Assembly (NCBI RefSeq): GCF_000801955.1
Contig: NZ_JSZO01000024.1
Location: 1 to 64,000, forward strand
Direction: 5' to 3'
DNA: 64,000 bases
Source of the DNA: Ralstonia sp. A12
GTDB taxonomy: Bacteria; Pseudomonadota; Gammaproteobacteria; Burkholderiales; Burkholderiaceae
Position numbers and translations under genes: made by a program. Below the pieces are notes generated by a model. The model was given only the letters and a program-made list of their open reading frames with translations. It did no database searches and was not told the DNA's origin. Below, piece after piece: positions 26,048 through 35,390 of the stretch (the stretch's first letter is position 1; each line of letters opens with the position of its first letter).

Positions 26048-26737
26048 CTAACCCTCGTGGCACTCCAGCCGATAGCCGTGGGAATACACCACCCTGAGCG
26101 ACACCCCGCTCTGCGGCCCCAGATGCAACTTCTGCCGCAACCGGTAGATGTGGGTGTCCAGCGACCGAGAGTGCGCAAGATCGTGAACCTTGCCCCAGAT
26201 CTGATTCAGCACCGCTTCACGCGGCATGAGGCGCCCAACGTTGCGCACCAGCAGTTCCAGAATCTCGTACTCCTTGGGGGTGAGCGAGACAGCCTGGCCG
26301 TTCATCAGGACGCGCCGTTCCTCGTAGTTGAAGGTGTAGGCCCCCAGCGATTGCGCTTCCTTCCTGGCTGCCTGGCGACGGGTGCGGCGTACCAGCGCGT
26401 TGATCCTCGCCACCAGTTCGGCATCCTTCACCGGCTTGATCAGATGGTCGTCGGCGCCGGCCTCCAACGCCGCGACGATGTCGCACTCGAGCATCGCGCT
26501 CGTGAGCATGATCACCGGGGTATCTGCATAGTTGCGGCGGATCCAGGCGAGCACCTCGATCCCATCAATATCGGGCAACTTCCGATCCAGTACGACGAGG
26601 TCCGGAGCGACGCGTCGCATGGCGCGCAGTGCATCCGCCCCGTCGGCATAACGCTCCACGATGTAACCAGCGCGGGATAGCACCGCACCGAGATGCGCCG
26701 ATTGAAGGCGATCGTCCTCGATCAAATAGACCAGCAT
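26048..26737 (-). CDS. OmpR-family response regulator, orphan
   Basis: A 229-residue regulator with intact receiver (acidic pair in YLIEDD, phosphoacceptor Asp in LVVLDRKLPD, Thr in VIMLTSA, Lys in LIKPVKD) and winged helix DNA-binding domain (about 130-225; LTPKEYEILELL, SRSLDTHIYRLRQKL, SHGYRLE). The ATG giving MLVYLIEDD has GGAGG seven bases upstream; a start five codons earlier is less likely. No histidine kinase adjoins it. It is the third OmpR-type regulator in the window without a partner and is closer in layout to the one at 3696 than to the degenerate one at 11010. Confidence 0.9.
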   Translation of the reverse strand: MLVYLIEDDRLQSAHLGAVLSRAGYIVERYADGADALRAMRRVAPDLVVLDRKLPDIDGIEVLAWIRRNYADTPVIMLTSAMLECDIVAALEAGADDHLIKPVKDAELVARINALVRRTRRQAARKEAQSLGAYTFNYEERRVLMNGQAVSLTPKEYEILELLVRNVGRLMPREAVLNQIWGKVHDLAHSRSLDTHIYRLRQKLHLGPQSGVSLRVVYSHGYRLECHEG

Positions 26738-26844
26738 TTCCGGCCTCCACAATCCGCTGTCCGGCGGAAATCGCCCTGAACTCCCTCGATCCCGCCGTCA
26801 TCGTGCGTTGTGGAATCCATAGGGCAAGCGCCAATCCCGCGTGA

Positions 26845-27849
26845 CTAAATTTCCAGCTTCCGCCCCCGCGTGGACTTGCGCAGGATCAGCTTGGGTTCTG
26901 GCAGCGACGCCTTCGACTCCCTGCCATTGAGAATGTCGATCAGGTGCTGCGTTGCCAGCGCACCCATGCGCTCGCCGCCCATGTCGACCGAGGTCAGGGT
27001 GGGCGTGACGTAATCGCAGAACGGGATGTTGTCGAAGCCGACCACCGAGCAGTCCTCCGGCACCGAGAAGCCCAACTCCGACGCCTGCTTCAGGAAGCCG
27101 ATCGCGATCATGTCGTTGAAGCAGATCACGGCATCCACGCGTTCCGAGCCCAGCATGATCTTGGAGCAGATCCGGGCGCCCTCTTGCGGAGACGACGCGT
27201 CCGTCTCATAGCGAGGCAACTCAAGCCGGTGGGCCTCCAGGCAAGCCAAGGCGCCTGCGTAGCGCTCCTGGTCAGCGCGTGATTTGTCGAAGCCGATATA
27301 GGCGATCCGCTGGTGACCGCTCTTGACCAGATAGTTGGCCACCATGTATGCGGCATCGCGGTTGTGCGAATCGATCTCCTGTTTGCCGTTGTCCTCACGC
27401 CGGTCAAAGAAGACGAAGGGCTTGGGCAGCTCGTGAATCCACTCCATCTCTTCCTGGCGCAGCTTGGAGTTGATCATCAGGCCATCGACGCGCATGCACA
27501 GGTCTTCCAACAGCTGGCGCTCGCGGCTTGCGCTTTCTTCGCTGTCGACCAGCAGCAGGCTGTAGCCGTGCTTCATTGCCACGCGGTTCGCACCCTGCAC
27601 CAGACCCGCGAAGTACTGGTTGTGCATGTCCGTGATGGACAGCCCCAGCGTCTTGGAACGCCCAGTCACCATTGACCGCGCCATCGGGTTGGAGTGGTAA
27701 CCCAGTTCCTTGATGGCGGCAGCAACCCGCGCCTCCACCTCCGGCGAGAAACGCTGGATGCGGTTGATGTACTTCGAGACAGTCGCCGTGGAAACATTGG
27801 CCGCGGTGGCGACGTCGCTCAGGGTCGGGGCACTCTTCTTTTCAGTCAT
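26845..27849 (-). CDS. LacI-family repressor of the sugar-acid operon
   Basis: A 334-residue regulator. Residues 1-60 carry the LacI helix-turn-helix (TLSDVATAANVSTATVSKYI) and hinge (NPMARSMVTGRSKTLG); residues 65-330 form a periplasmic-binding-protein-like sugar-binding domain (VDAVICFNDMIAIGFLKQA, CSVVGFDNIPF). It is the last gene of the dgo-type operon, 85 bp after the aldolase. I infer that it binds GTTAAGCGYTTAAC palindromes before the operon, the porin gene and the beta-helix gene, since LacI operators typically have this central CG and symmetry. The ATG is preferred over a TTG three codons upstream. Confidence 0.9.
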   Translation of the reverse strand: MTEKKSAPTLSDVATAANVSTATVSKYINRIQRFSPEVEARVAAAIKELGYHSNPMARSMVTGRSKTLGLSITDMHNQYFAGLVQGANRVAMKHGYSLLLVDSEESASRERQLLEDLCMRVDGLMINSKLRQEEMEWIHELPKPFVFFDRREDNGKQEIDSHNRDAAYMVANYLVKSGHQRIAYIGFDKSRADQERYAGALACLEAHRLELPRYETDASSPQEGARICSKIMLGSERVDAVICFNDMIAIGFLKQASELGFSVPEDCSVVGFDNIPFCDYVTPTLTSVDMGGERMGALATQHLIDILNGRESKASLPEPKLILRKSTRGRKLEI

Positions 27850-27934
27850 GACATTCAATGCAAAGCTGACGTGTTCATGAACGGCGATAGGACTCGATTC
27901 ACAGCAGATACGCCTGACATCGACTCGCTTGCGC

Positions 27935-28576
27935 TCAGTTCAGGCAGGCATTGTGCAGCCTTTTTGCGATCTGGCCGACCTGTTCCGGCAGCATGCCCGG
28001 CTTGTACAGCGACCCGCCCACCCCAAAACCCGTGATCCCGGCTGCGCGGAAGCGCGGCAACGTCGCCTCGTCCACCCCGCCAACCGCCAGCAGTCTTGCG
28101 CCCTGCGGCAGGATGGTGTTCCACGCCTGCAAGGCCGCGCACCCGATCTGATCCGCCGGAAACGCCTTCACTGCATGCGCGCCGGCTTCCAGGGCAATAT
28201 AGGCTTCGCTTGGCGTTGCAACGCCGGGCAGCGACACCAGCCCGGTCTCCACCGTACGCCGCACCACCGCCGGATTGATATTGGGCGACACGATCAGCGC
28301 ACCGCCGGCATCCCGCACCTGATCCACCTGGTCGGCAGACACCACGGTGCCAGCACCAATGAGCGCGGTCTCGCCAAAGCGCGCCTGCAGGCGCCGGATG
28401 CTCTCCAAGGGCTCGGGCGAGTTGAGCGGTACCTCAATGATCTCGATCCCGTTGGAGATGAGCGCCTCACCAATCGCCAATACCTCGTCCGGGCGGACCC
28501 CGCGCAGGATCGCGACAATCGGGCACCGCGCCATCAACTGCGCGAACCGCTCTACATTCTTCGACTGCTTCACCAT
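27935..28576 (-). CDS. dgoA: 2-dehydro-3-deoxy-6-phosphogalactonate aldolase
   Basis: A 213-residue class I aldolase of the KDPG/KDPGal family. The active-site Glu is in EIIEVPLNSPEP (about residue 46), PNINPAVV near 95 is the substrate loop, and the Schiff-base Lys is in HAVKAFPAD (about 135). NSPEP and SPN are typical of DgoA rather than Eda. It splits KDPGal to pyruvate and glyceraldehyde-3-phosphate, ending the De Ley-Doudoroff route. Its ATG overlaps the kinase gene end by seven bases, so the two are translationally coupled. Confidence 0.9.
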   Translation of the reverse strand: MVKQSKNVERFAQLMARCPIVAILRGVRPDEVLAIGEALISNGIEIIEVPLNSPEPLESIRRLQARFGETALIGAGTVVSADQVDQVRDAGGALIVSPNINPAVVRRTVETGLVSLPGVATPSEAYIALEAGAHAVKAFPADQIGCAALQAWNTILPQGARLLAVGGVDEATLPRFRAAGITGFGVGGSLYKPGMLPEQVGQIAKRLHNACLN

Positions 28577-29565
28577 GCTTCTCCGTTGAATCGTGCGAGC
28601 TGGTAGCAGCCCTGCACGCTGGCCTCGCCATCCACGACCTGGGCATCGATCCCTAGGCACTGCGCCGCACGCACATAGAACGGCATCAACGCCGCAGACC
28701 CAATCACTGTGATTCCGGCCTGCGCGGCGGCCGGATACGCGGCCACGCCCGCAGCAAACTCGCTGCCGATCAACAAGCCCGACAGATAGCTCGCAGCGTG
28801 GAAACCGGGCTCCGAAAACAGGCTGCGCGTGCGAACCGCAAACAGCTCGCCCATCAGCGCGTTGGTACGAAAACCTTGCCGGACGCCCTGCTCAAAACTG
28901 ACCTCCCCCGGCGAGGCGAGCGCACTGCCTTCGTCCATCGAATGCGCGAGGATGGTGTGGCCGCGCATGGCCGCAAAGATGTCGCCCGTCATGAAGGTAC
29001 GGAAGTGCCGAACGGATTGGCCGTGGGTCAGAATCCATTTGGAATGCGTGCCCGGCGTCACCACGACGCGCTCATGGCCTTGAGCCATCGCCCCGATTAC
29101 CTGTGTCTCTTCACCACGCATGACATCGTGTCCTGTGACCTCGTCATACCGATGCAGGCCGGGGATGAAGCGCAGATCCATGCCGTCGATCCTGCGGCGC
29201 GTCGTACCGCGTGCGATTGCCTCAAAACCGGCGGGGCACTCCTGGTAGGTGGTTTCCACCCAGCCTTGACGGCTGCCGACCATGCCGCACAGGTAGATCG
29301 GCAACGAGGCGAGTTCGCTCTCCCAACTGGACAGCAACTGCCTGAACGCCTGGCTGAAATCCCGCCCCGGGATCTTGGTGATGCCCTTGCCGGCAGCGAT
29401 CGAGCGGAGAATGCCGCCGTCTGCCCGCACGATGGCCGCGCGAAACGATGAGGTTCCCCAATCGACCGCGACCAGTGCGGGGGCGGGGGCGGAGGCAGCC
29501 GCATCCACCGTGCCCACCGTGCCCACCGTGCTCTCTTGGGAGATTGAGGTTGTCTGCGCTGTCAT
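28570..29565 (-). CDS. dgoK: 2-dehydro-3-deoxygalactonokinase
   Basis: A 331-residue sugar kinase of the DgoK family. The N-terminal phosphate loop is VAVDWGTSSFRAAIV (about residues 32-46), followed by SRQGWVE, TPGTHSKWI and FMTGDIFAAMRGHTIL, all typical of DgoK. It phosphorylates KDGal to KDPGal with ATP. The start is the ATG at 29565, which overlaps the lactonase stop (ATGA). The first 30 residues are Ser/Thr/Ala-rich, with TVGTVGTV-type slippage repeats unlike other DgoK proteins. Confidence 0.9.
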   Translation of the reverse strand: MTAQTTSISQESTVGTVGTVDAAASAPAPALVAVDWGTSSFRAAIVRADGGILRSIAAGKGITKIPGRDFSQAFRQLLSSWESELASLPIYLCGMVGSRQGWVETTYQECPAGFEAIARGTTRRRIDGMDLRFIPGLHRYDEVTGHDVMRGEETQVIGAMAQGHERVVVTPGTHSKWILTHGQSVRHFRTFMTGDIFAAMRGHTILAHSMDEGSALASPGEVSFEQGVRQGFRTNALMGELFAVRTRSLFSEPGFHAASYLSGLLIGSEFAAGVAAYPAAAQAGITVIGSAALMPFYVRAAQCLGIDAQVVDGEASVQGCYQLARFNGEAW

Positions 29566-30467
29566 GCTGACACCTCCGTGCCCATCGCTTGCGGGAATGC
29601 GCCTTCCCCGAGACGCGCAGGCGGGTTCAGCAGGCCACGCACCGGCATCTCGATCGCAAACAAGCCACCAGCCAGTGGCCCAGCGTTCAACCCGGCCGTG
29701 TCCACGTTGATGGTTGCCGACGTGACATACAGCGTCTGGAGCGCCTTGCCACCAAAGGCCACACTGGTGGGCCGTTGCACCGGCATCTGCAGCGTGGTCA
29801 CGCGCTCGCCTTCGGGACTCAGCCGGACGACGCTCCAGCCATCCCACAGGGCAGACCACACGCAGCCCTCGGCGTCCACCGTCAGGCCATCGGGCGTGCC
29901 GGTCTCGAAGGTGGCAAACACCTGCTTATCGGTGACCGTGCCGTCCGCCACAGAATAGGCATAGCGCCAGATGGTCTGCTTGGCGGAATCCGTGACGTAC
30001 ATCACTGTGCCGTCGGGGCTCCAGCCGATGCCGTTCGGGCACGCCCATTGGTCATCGAGTTCGAGCGGTGCAGACCCGCCGCCAAAGCGATACAGCTTGC
30101 CGAAACTCGGCCCACCCTCGCGCATGGAGCCCACCCACAGGCGCCCTGCGGGGTCGACCGCGCTGTCGTTGAGCCGCTGCTGCACGCTGGCGTGCTCGAT
30201 GGCGGCCAGGCGGGTCAGCGAGCCATCAACCGTCGACAGCACAAACAGGCCGCTGCGCATGGCAACCAGAAGCCGCCCGACTTCCAGGCGGGCGATGGAC
30301 CCCACGCTCTCCGGCAGCGCCCATACGCCGGTCTGCCCCACACCCGGCGTATGGCGATACACCGCGGGACGAATGATGTCGATCCAGTAGAGCACCTGCT
30401 CGTTGGGGCACCACAGTGGGCCCTCGCCCAGAATTGCGTTGGCGGCCTGCACCAATTGAACTTGCAT
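29562..30467 (-). CDS. SMP-30/gluconolactonase-family sugar lactonase
   Basis: A 301-residue six-bladed beta-propeller lactonase. Metal ligands of the family are present: Glu in AILGEGPLW (about residue 15), Asn in CPNGIGWSPD (about 148) and Asp in TPDGLTVDAEG (about 198). It should hydrolyse the aldonolactone produced by the SDR dehydrogenase to the free aldonate, probably galactonolactone to galactonate. It lies between the ABC ATPase gene (55-bp gap) and dgoK (four-base overlap). Confidence 0.9.
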   Translation of the reverse strand: MQVQLVQAANAILGEGPLWCPNEQVLYWIDIIRPAVYRHTPGVGQTGVWALPESVGSIARLEVGRLLVAMRSGLFVLSTVDGSLTRLAAIEHASVQQRLNDSAVDPAGRLWVGSMREGGPSFGKLYRFGGGSAPLELDDQWACPNGIGWSPDGTVMYVTDSAKQTIWRYAYSVADGTVTDKQVFATFETGTPDGLTVDAEGCVWSALWDGWSVVRLSPEGERVTTLQMPVQRPTSVAFGGKALQTLYVTSATINVDTAGLNAGPLAGGLFAIEMPVRGLLNPPARLGEGAFPQAMGTEVSA

Positions 30468-30522
30468 CGTTTGCGTTCCGTGACTGACTTTTTTGTTATG
30501 GACGACTGGTCTGCGTCACTGC

Positions 30523-31614
30523 TCAGTAGATTGCTGTGCCCTCGGCATCAAACACGTAGATGTGCTGCGGCGGGAAACCAATGCTCACCTCTTGCCCGAT
30601 CTCGTATTCGACCTTCTCCGAGCGCAGCTTCACGGCCACGGATTCGGCATGGCCCGAAATCTCGACATAGGCGATGGCCATCTCCCCGAGGTGCTCGATC
30701 AGGGTCACGCGCGCCGGGATGTCGAGCACACCGGCCGAGCCGATATCGATATGCTCGGCGCGAATGCCGATGGAGCCCTCGTTGGAGGCAGCGGCCTGAC
30801 GGTGTTCACCCAGCCCGATGACCGTGCGATTGCCAACCAGCGCGCGGCGCGCACCGCCAGCGCTATCGACCATGAAGCTGCACGGCAGAATGTTCATGCT
30901 GGGCGAGCCCAGGAACGTCGCCACAAACTTGTTGGCGGGCCGGTTGTACAGCTCCAGCGGGCGCCCGACCTGTTCAATGCGCCCGGCGTTGAACACCGCA
31001 ATGCGATCGCCCAGCGTCATGGCTTCTACCTGGTCGTGCGTCACGTAGACCATGGTGGAGGCAAGCTGGCTGTGCAGGCGGGCCAGCTCAATGCGCATCT
31101 GCACGCGCAGTGCGGCATCCAGGTTCGACAGCGGCTCGTCAAACAGGAACACCTTGGGCTTGCGGACGATGGCGCGACCAATCGCCACGCGCTGCCGCTG
31201 GCCACCAGACAGCGCCTTCGGGCGCCGCTCCAGCAAGGGCGTCAGCTTCAGGATCTCGGCGGCATTGCGCACCGCACGGTCAAGCTCCTCGCCCTTGACG
31301 CCAGAGAGCTTCAGGCCGAATGCCATGTTGTCGTACACCGACATGTGCGGATACAGCGCATAGCTCTGGAACACCATGGAGATGCCGCGCTTGGACGGCG
31401 CGATCTCGTTCACGCGCTGCTCGCCGATCAGCAGATCGCCGCGCGTGATGTCTTCCAGGCCCGCCAGCATCCGCAGCATCGTCGACTTGCCGCAACCGGA
31501 CGGCCCGACGAACACCATGAATTCCCCATCCTCGATTTCGAGGCTGACATCGCGAATGACTTCGGTGCCGTCGTCATACCGCTTGCCGATGTGATGCAGT
31601 GCCACTTTTGCCAT
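30523..31614 (-). CDS. ABC sugar transporter ATP-binding protein (UgpC/MalK family)
   Basis: A 363-residue ATPase. Walker A is GPSGCGKST (about 37-45), the signature LSGGQRQRVAIGRA (about 134-147), Walker B VFLFDEPLSNLDA, and the H-loop His is in VTHDQ. The C-terminal 120 residues form the MalK-type OB regulatory domain. It powers import by the two permeases at 33581-35328. It is encoded inside the operon, separated from the permease genes by the SDR and dehydratase genes. Confidence 0.93.
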   Translation of the reverse strand: MAKVALHHIGKRYDDGTEVIRDVSLEIEDGEFMVFVGPSGCGKSTMLRMLAGLEDITRGDLLIGEQRVNEIAPSKRGISMVFQSYALYPHMSVYDNMAFGLKLSGVKGEELDRAVRNAAEILKLTPLLERRPKALSGGQRQRVAIGRAIVRKPKVFLFDEPLSNLDAALRVQMRIELARLHSQLASTMVYVTHDQVEAMTLGDRIAVFNAGRIEQVGRPLELYNRPANKFVATFLGSPSMNILPCSFMVDSAGGARRALVGNRTVIGLGEHRQAAASNEGSIGIRAEHIDIGSAGVLDIPARVTLIEHLGEMAIAYVEISGHAESVAVKLRSEKVEYEIGQEVSIGFPPQHIYVFDAEGTAIY

Positions 31615-31641
31615 GATCGTTTTTCCTGCGTGTTGACGCGC

Positions 31642-32790
31642 TTACCACTCGGCGACGGAGCCGTCTTCAAGACGGAAAACCGGGTTGCGCCAGCGGTGCC
31701 CCGTGATGGCGGCTTCACGGACCGCGTCTTCATTGACCTCGATGCCCAGGCCCGGCGCTTCCAGCCGGCTGACAAAGCCCGCGTTGAAATTGAACGGATC
31801 GCCCTTGAGGTACCGGAACATGGCGTTGTCATCGGTGTGATACGCCACGTTGGTGGATTGCTCCTGGATGAACGCATTGGGCGTACACAGATCGATCTGC
31901 AGCGACGACGCGAGCGTGATCGGGCCCAGCGGGCAATGCGGGGCGACGGCCACGTCGTAGGCCTCTGCCATCGCGGCAATCTTGCGCAGCTCCCAGATGC
32001 CGCCGGTGTGGCTCACATCGGGCTGGATGATGTCGACCACGCCGTCTTCCAACACGGCCTTGAAATCCCACCGCGTGAACATGCGCTCGCCCGTTGCCAG
32101 TGGGACGGCGCAGTTGCGGGCCACCTCGCGCAACGCATCGGAGTTGCCAGGCAGCAGCAGTTCTTCGTAGAACATCGGGTCAAACGGCTCAATCGCCTTG
32201 GCCAGCACCTTGGCAACCGAACGGCGCACGCGCCCGTGGAAGTCGATACCCAAACCCACATCGCGCCCTACCGCTTCTCGCACGGCGGCAAACCGGTTGA
32301 CCGCCGCGTCGATGCTGGAGGGGCGCTCCACCCAATCGGTCTCCGACACCACGCCCATCTTCAAGGCGGTGTAGCCCGATGCCACCAGCTTCTTGGCGGC
32401 AGCGGCGCACTCCTCCGGCGTGGTGCCGGGCACATGGGCGTACAGCCGCACCTTGTCGCGCACCGCACCGCCCAGCAGCTCGTACACCGGCACGCCGAGC
32501 GCCTTGCCCTTGATGTCCCACAGCGCCTGCTCGATGCCGGAGATGGCACTGCTGAGCACCGGGCCGCCGCGATAGAAGCCGCCGCGGTACATGACCTGGA
32601 ACAGGTCTTCAATCCGGCGCGGGTCCTTGCCAATCAGGTAGTCGGACAGCTCATGCACGGCCTCGGCCGTGGTGGCTGCACGCCCTTCAACGATGGGCTC
32701 GCCCCAGCCGGAGATTCCCTCATCCGTTTCCACCTTGAGGAACTGCCAGCGAGGCGCCACCGGAAACACTTCAAGCTTCGTGATCTTCAT
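31642..32790 (-). CDS. dgoD: Galactonate dehydratase (enolase superfamily)
   Basis: A 382-residue enzyme of the mandelate-racemase group. Metal ligands and catalytic residues match galactonate dehydratases: GIDFHGRV (Asp ligand and His acid), FYEELLLP (Glu), LATGERMF (Glu) and VAPHCPLGPI (catalytic His). The capping domain is MKITKLEVFPVAPRW. It dehydrates D-galactonate to 2-keto-3-deoxygalactonate. The ATG at 32790 starts two bases after the SDR stop. Related dehydratases act on other aldonates, so galactonate is the best guess rather than proven. Confidence 0.9.
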   Translation of the reverse strand: MKITKLEVFPVAPRWQFLKVETDEGISGWGEPIVEGRAATTAEAVHELSDYLIGKDPRRIEDLFQVMYRGGFYRGGPVLSSAISGIEQALWDIKGKALGVPVYELLGGAVRDKVRLYAHVPGTTPEECAAAAKKLVASGYTALKMGVVSETDWVERPSSIDAAVNRFAAVREAVGRDVGLGIDFHGRVRRSVAKVLAKAIEPFDPMFYEELLLPGNSDALREVARNCAVPLATGERMFTRWDFKAVLEDGVVDIIQPDVSHTGGIWELRKIAAMAEAYDVAVAPHCPLGPITLASSLQIDLCTPNAFIQEQSTNVAYHTDDNAMFRYLKGDPFNFNAGFVSRLEAPGLGIEVNEDAVREAAITGHRWRNPVFRLEDGSVAEW

Positions 32791-32792
32791 CT

Positions 32793-33578
32793 TCAAATTC
32801 CGCTGCGATTGAACAGATGGGCAGACAAACCGTTGTCCGCCATCAGGTCCGCACCCGTCAGGCTTTGGGAAGCATCCGACAACAGGAAGGCGGCCAGCTG
32901 GCCGACATCCTCGGGTTGGTTGATCCGTTGCGTGGCGTGCAGTGCGTGATAGAAGCGGCCCAGCTCGGGCTTGTCCGACATGAGCTGGCCGATGTGGTTT
33001 GTGAGGGTCAGCCCGGGGCTGAGCGAGTTCACCCGGATGTGGTGCTTACCCAGGCTCCAGGCCATCGCGCGGGTCATGGCGGTGATGCCGCCCTTGGTGG
33101 CCGCATAGCCCTCAAAGCCCTCCGTGCTGGCACCCGCGTGGTTCGACGAGATGTTGACGATGGCGCCACCGCCGGAGGCGGTCATCATCCGCGCCGCGTG
33201 CTGCGCGCACAGAAACACCGAGCGCAGATTCACGTTGATCATGCGCTCCCACGATTCCAGCGATGCTTCCAGAAAATCGCCATGGATCGTGAGCCCTGCG
33301 TTGTTCACCAGGCCGTCGAGCTTGGGGTAGTGGCCGCGCACCTCGGCGAACAGCGCATCGATGCTTGACGGGTCGCCCACATCGCACTGGATGTATCGAA
33401 CATCCAGGCCCTGATCGCACAGGGCGGCGCTGGTACGGCTGCCCTCTGGGTTGCACTCCGCCATGACCACGCGCGCACCCTGCTGCGCCAGCACCTTGAC
33501 GATGCCGAGGCCGATGCCTGCGCCACCACCCGTGACCACGACCACGCGCCCGTCGATTCCGAACTGTTGTTCACTCAT
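32793..33578 (-). CDS. SDR-family sugar dehydrogenase, probably D-galactose 1-dehydrogenase type
   Basis: A 261-residue classical short-chain dehydrogenase. The cofactor motif TGGGAGIGLGIV is at about 16-27, NNAG at about 92, the catalytic Ser is in NISSNHAG and the Tyr/Lys pair in GYAATKGG. It begins the oxidative pathway by oxidising the aldose at C1 to its lactone, the substrate of the SMP-30 protein. The ATG at 33578 (AAGGGG five bases upstream) is better placed than the GTG at 33584 that overlaps the permease stop. The sugar specificity is inferred from the operon. Confidence 0.88.
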   Translation of the reverse strand: MSEQQFGIDGRVVVVTGGGAGIGLGIVKVLAQQGARVVMAECNPEGSRTSAALCDQGLDVRYIQCDVGDPSSIDALFAEVRGHYPKLDGLVNNAGLTIHGDFLEASLESWERMINVNLRSVFLCAQHAARMMTASGGGAIVNISSNHAGASTEGFEGYAATKGGITAMTRAMAWSLGKHHIRVNSLSPGLTLTNHIGQLMSDKPELGRFYHALHATQRINQPEDVGQLAAFLLSDASQSLTGADLMADNGLSAHLFNRSGI

Positions 33579-33580
33579 GC

Positions 33581-34462
33581 TCACCCCTTCACCGCGCCTG
33601 CGGTAATGCCGGCCACGATCTGACGTTGCAGCGCCAGGAACATCACCAGCAGCGGCAACGTGCCCAGCACCGCCGCCGGGAACAGCTTGGTCGGGTCAAC
33701 GTCCATCGTGCCGATGAAGCGAAACACCGATACCGTGATCGGGAACTTGTGCTCGTCCTGCAGGAACAGCAGCGGATAGACCAGGTCGTTCCAGACATGC
33801 AGGGTGACGAACATGGCCAGCGTGCCGGTAATCGGGCGCAGCAACGGCAGGATCACATGGCGATACACCTGCCACGGCGTGCATCCATCCAGGATGGCTG
33901 CCTCTTCCAGTTCCATCGGAATGCTCTTCAGGAAGCTGCAGTAGAAGAACACGCCAAGCGGCAGGTTCAGCACCGTATAGGCGAGGATGATCCCGGCGTA
34001 GCTGTTGAGCAAACCGAAGTTGCGCAACAGCAGATAGGTGGGTGTAAGGCTGACGAACATCGGGATCGTCAACCCGAGCGTGAGCAGCACGTACAGCGTG
34101 TGCGACAGCCGGGAGCGCAGCCGCGCCAGCGGATACGCCGCCATGGAGGCGATCACCGACACCAGCACCGTGACCGCCACCGTGATGCCGATCGTGTTGG
34201 CCACGCTGCGCCAGTAGTTCATCTCAGCAAACGTGCGCACGTAGTTGTCCCACTGCAGGCTGCGCGGAAAGCCCAGCGGGTTCGCGGCGATATCCATGCC
34301 CGAACGCACCGACATCATCAGCATGTAGAAGATCGGCAGCAGGATCACACCGGCAATGCCGATGGCCAGCGCGCCGCGCAGCATGTCCGGCACGCGGCGG
34401 ATTTGGAACATGGGACTACGTTGGGACGCGCCCGGCGAGGCTGTCATGGAGAGGGCTTTCAT
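33581..34462 (-). CDS. ABC sugar transporter permease (MalG/CarB type)
   Basis: A 293-residue inner-membrane permease with six helices. The EAA loop that contacts the ATPase is ELEEAAILDGCTPWQVYRHV near residue 190. Its ATG overlaps the stop of the preceding permease gene by four bases. With the partner at 34459 and the ATPase it forms a CUT1-type sugar importer, which usually takes oligosaccharides or glycosides rather than free monosaccharides. Confidence 0.93.
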   Translation of the reverse strand: MKALSMTASPGASQRSPMFQIRRVPDMLRGALAIGIAGVILLPIFYMLMMSVRSGMDIAANPLGFPRSLQWDNYVRTFAEMNYWRSVANTIGITVAVTVLVSVIASMAAYPLARLRSRLSHTLYVLLTLGLTIPMFVSLTPTYLLLRNFGLLNSYAGIILAYTVLNLPLGVFFYCSFLKSIPMELEEAAILDGCTPWQVYRHVILPLLRPITGTLAMFVTLHVWNDLVYPLLFLQDEHKFPITVSVFRFIGTMDVDPTKLFPAAVLGTLPLLVMFLALQRQIVAGITAGAVKG

Positions 34463-35328
34463 AGGGCTTGCTCCCGTTTGCGAAGCATCCAGTTCTGCAC
34501 GTAGGCAATCGTCGCGATCATGACCAGCATGACGATCGACAAGGCGCTGGAAAAACCGAAGCGGTATTCACCGAACAGGCTGTTGAAGATCTGCAGGCCG
34601 AGCGTGGTGGTCGCACCGTCCGGGCCGCCCTGCGTGAGCACCAGCGGCAACTCGAAACTCTTGAGCGTGCCGATCGTGCTCAGCGTGATGCTCACGGTGA
34701 ATGACGGCGCCAGCAGCGGGATGTCGATCTTGGTGAAGCGATGCCAGGCGTTGGCACCATCAATGCGGGCCGCGTCGTACAACTCGGCCGGAATGCTCAT
34801 GTAACCGGCCAGGAAGATCGCGGTGGAATAGCCCACGTACATCCAGATCTGCACGGCCGCCACGGCAAACAACGCAATGCCCGGGTCGCCCAGCCAGATC
34901 TGCTGCAGGTTCTCGAGGCCAAACGCCTTCAGCGATTCATTCAGCCCACCGCCCAGCGGTGAGTAGATGTACTGCCAGACGAATGCGGCAATCACTGCCG
35001 AATACATGCTGGGCACCAGCAGCGCAACACGCGCGCCGCTGCGGATCTTCGGCAGCGAGAACAGCAGCGCCGCAAACAGCAGGCCCAGCGCGTTCTGGAT
35101 CACCACCACGATCACGCAATAGGCCAGCGTGACCTTGAGCACGTTGAAGTACGCCGGATTGCCCAGGATCTCTGCGTAGTTCTTCAGGCCGATCCAGGTC
35201 TCTGCGCCCACGCCGCCGAAGTTCGTGAAGCTCAGCCGGACCGCGCTGAACAGCGGATAGATGCCGAAGATCGCGTAGAGGATCAGCGCCGGCAGCGCGA
35301 ACCATAGGAGGTGATTTCTCTTGCTCAT
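34459..35328 (-). CDS. ABC sugar transporter permease (MalF/UgpA type)
   Basis: A 289-residue inner-membrane permease with about six helices, starting MSKRNHLLWFALPALILYAI. The EAA loop is PAELYDAARIDGANAWHRFT near residue 195. The chosen ATG follows AAGAAGAACA; 16 upstream codons are open but not protein-like. It is the second gene of the operon, 62 bp after the binding-protein gene. Confidence 0.93.
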   Translation of the reverse strand: MSKRNHLLWFALPALILYAIFGIYPLFSAVRLSFTNFGGVGAETWIGLKNYAEILGNPAYFNVLKVTLAYCVIVVVIQNALGLLFAALLFSLPKIRSGARVALLVPSMYSAVIAAFVWQYIYSPLGGGLNESLKAFGLENLQQIWLGDPGIALFAVAAVQIWMYVGYSTAIFLAGYMSIPAELYDAARIDGANAWHRFTKIDIPLLAPSFTVSITLSTIGTLKSFELPLVLTQGGPDGATTTLGLQIFNSLFGEYRFGFSSALSIVMLVMIATIAYVQNWMLRKREQAL

Positions 35329-35390
35329 GTTCTTCTTCCATCGGCCGGGGCTGCGATGGCATCGCAACCCCAGCACAGGTCAGACGACCC

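Noticed and set aside
30493-32949. Plus-strand open frame of 818 codons across the ABC ATPase and dehydratase genes
   Set aside because: It is antisense to two genes with all catalytic motifs intact; His/Arg/Gln-rich translation is typical of GC-rich shadow frames.
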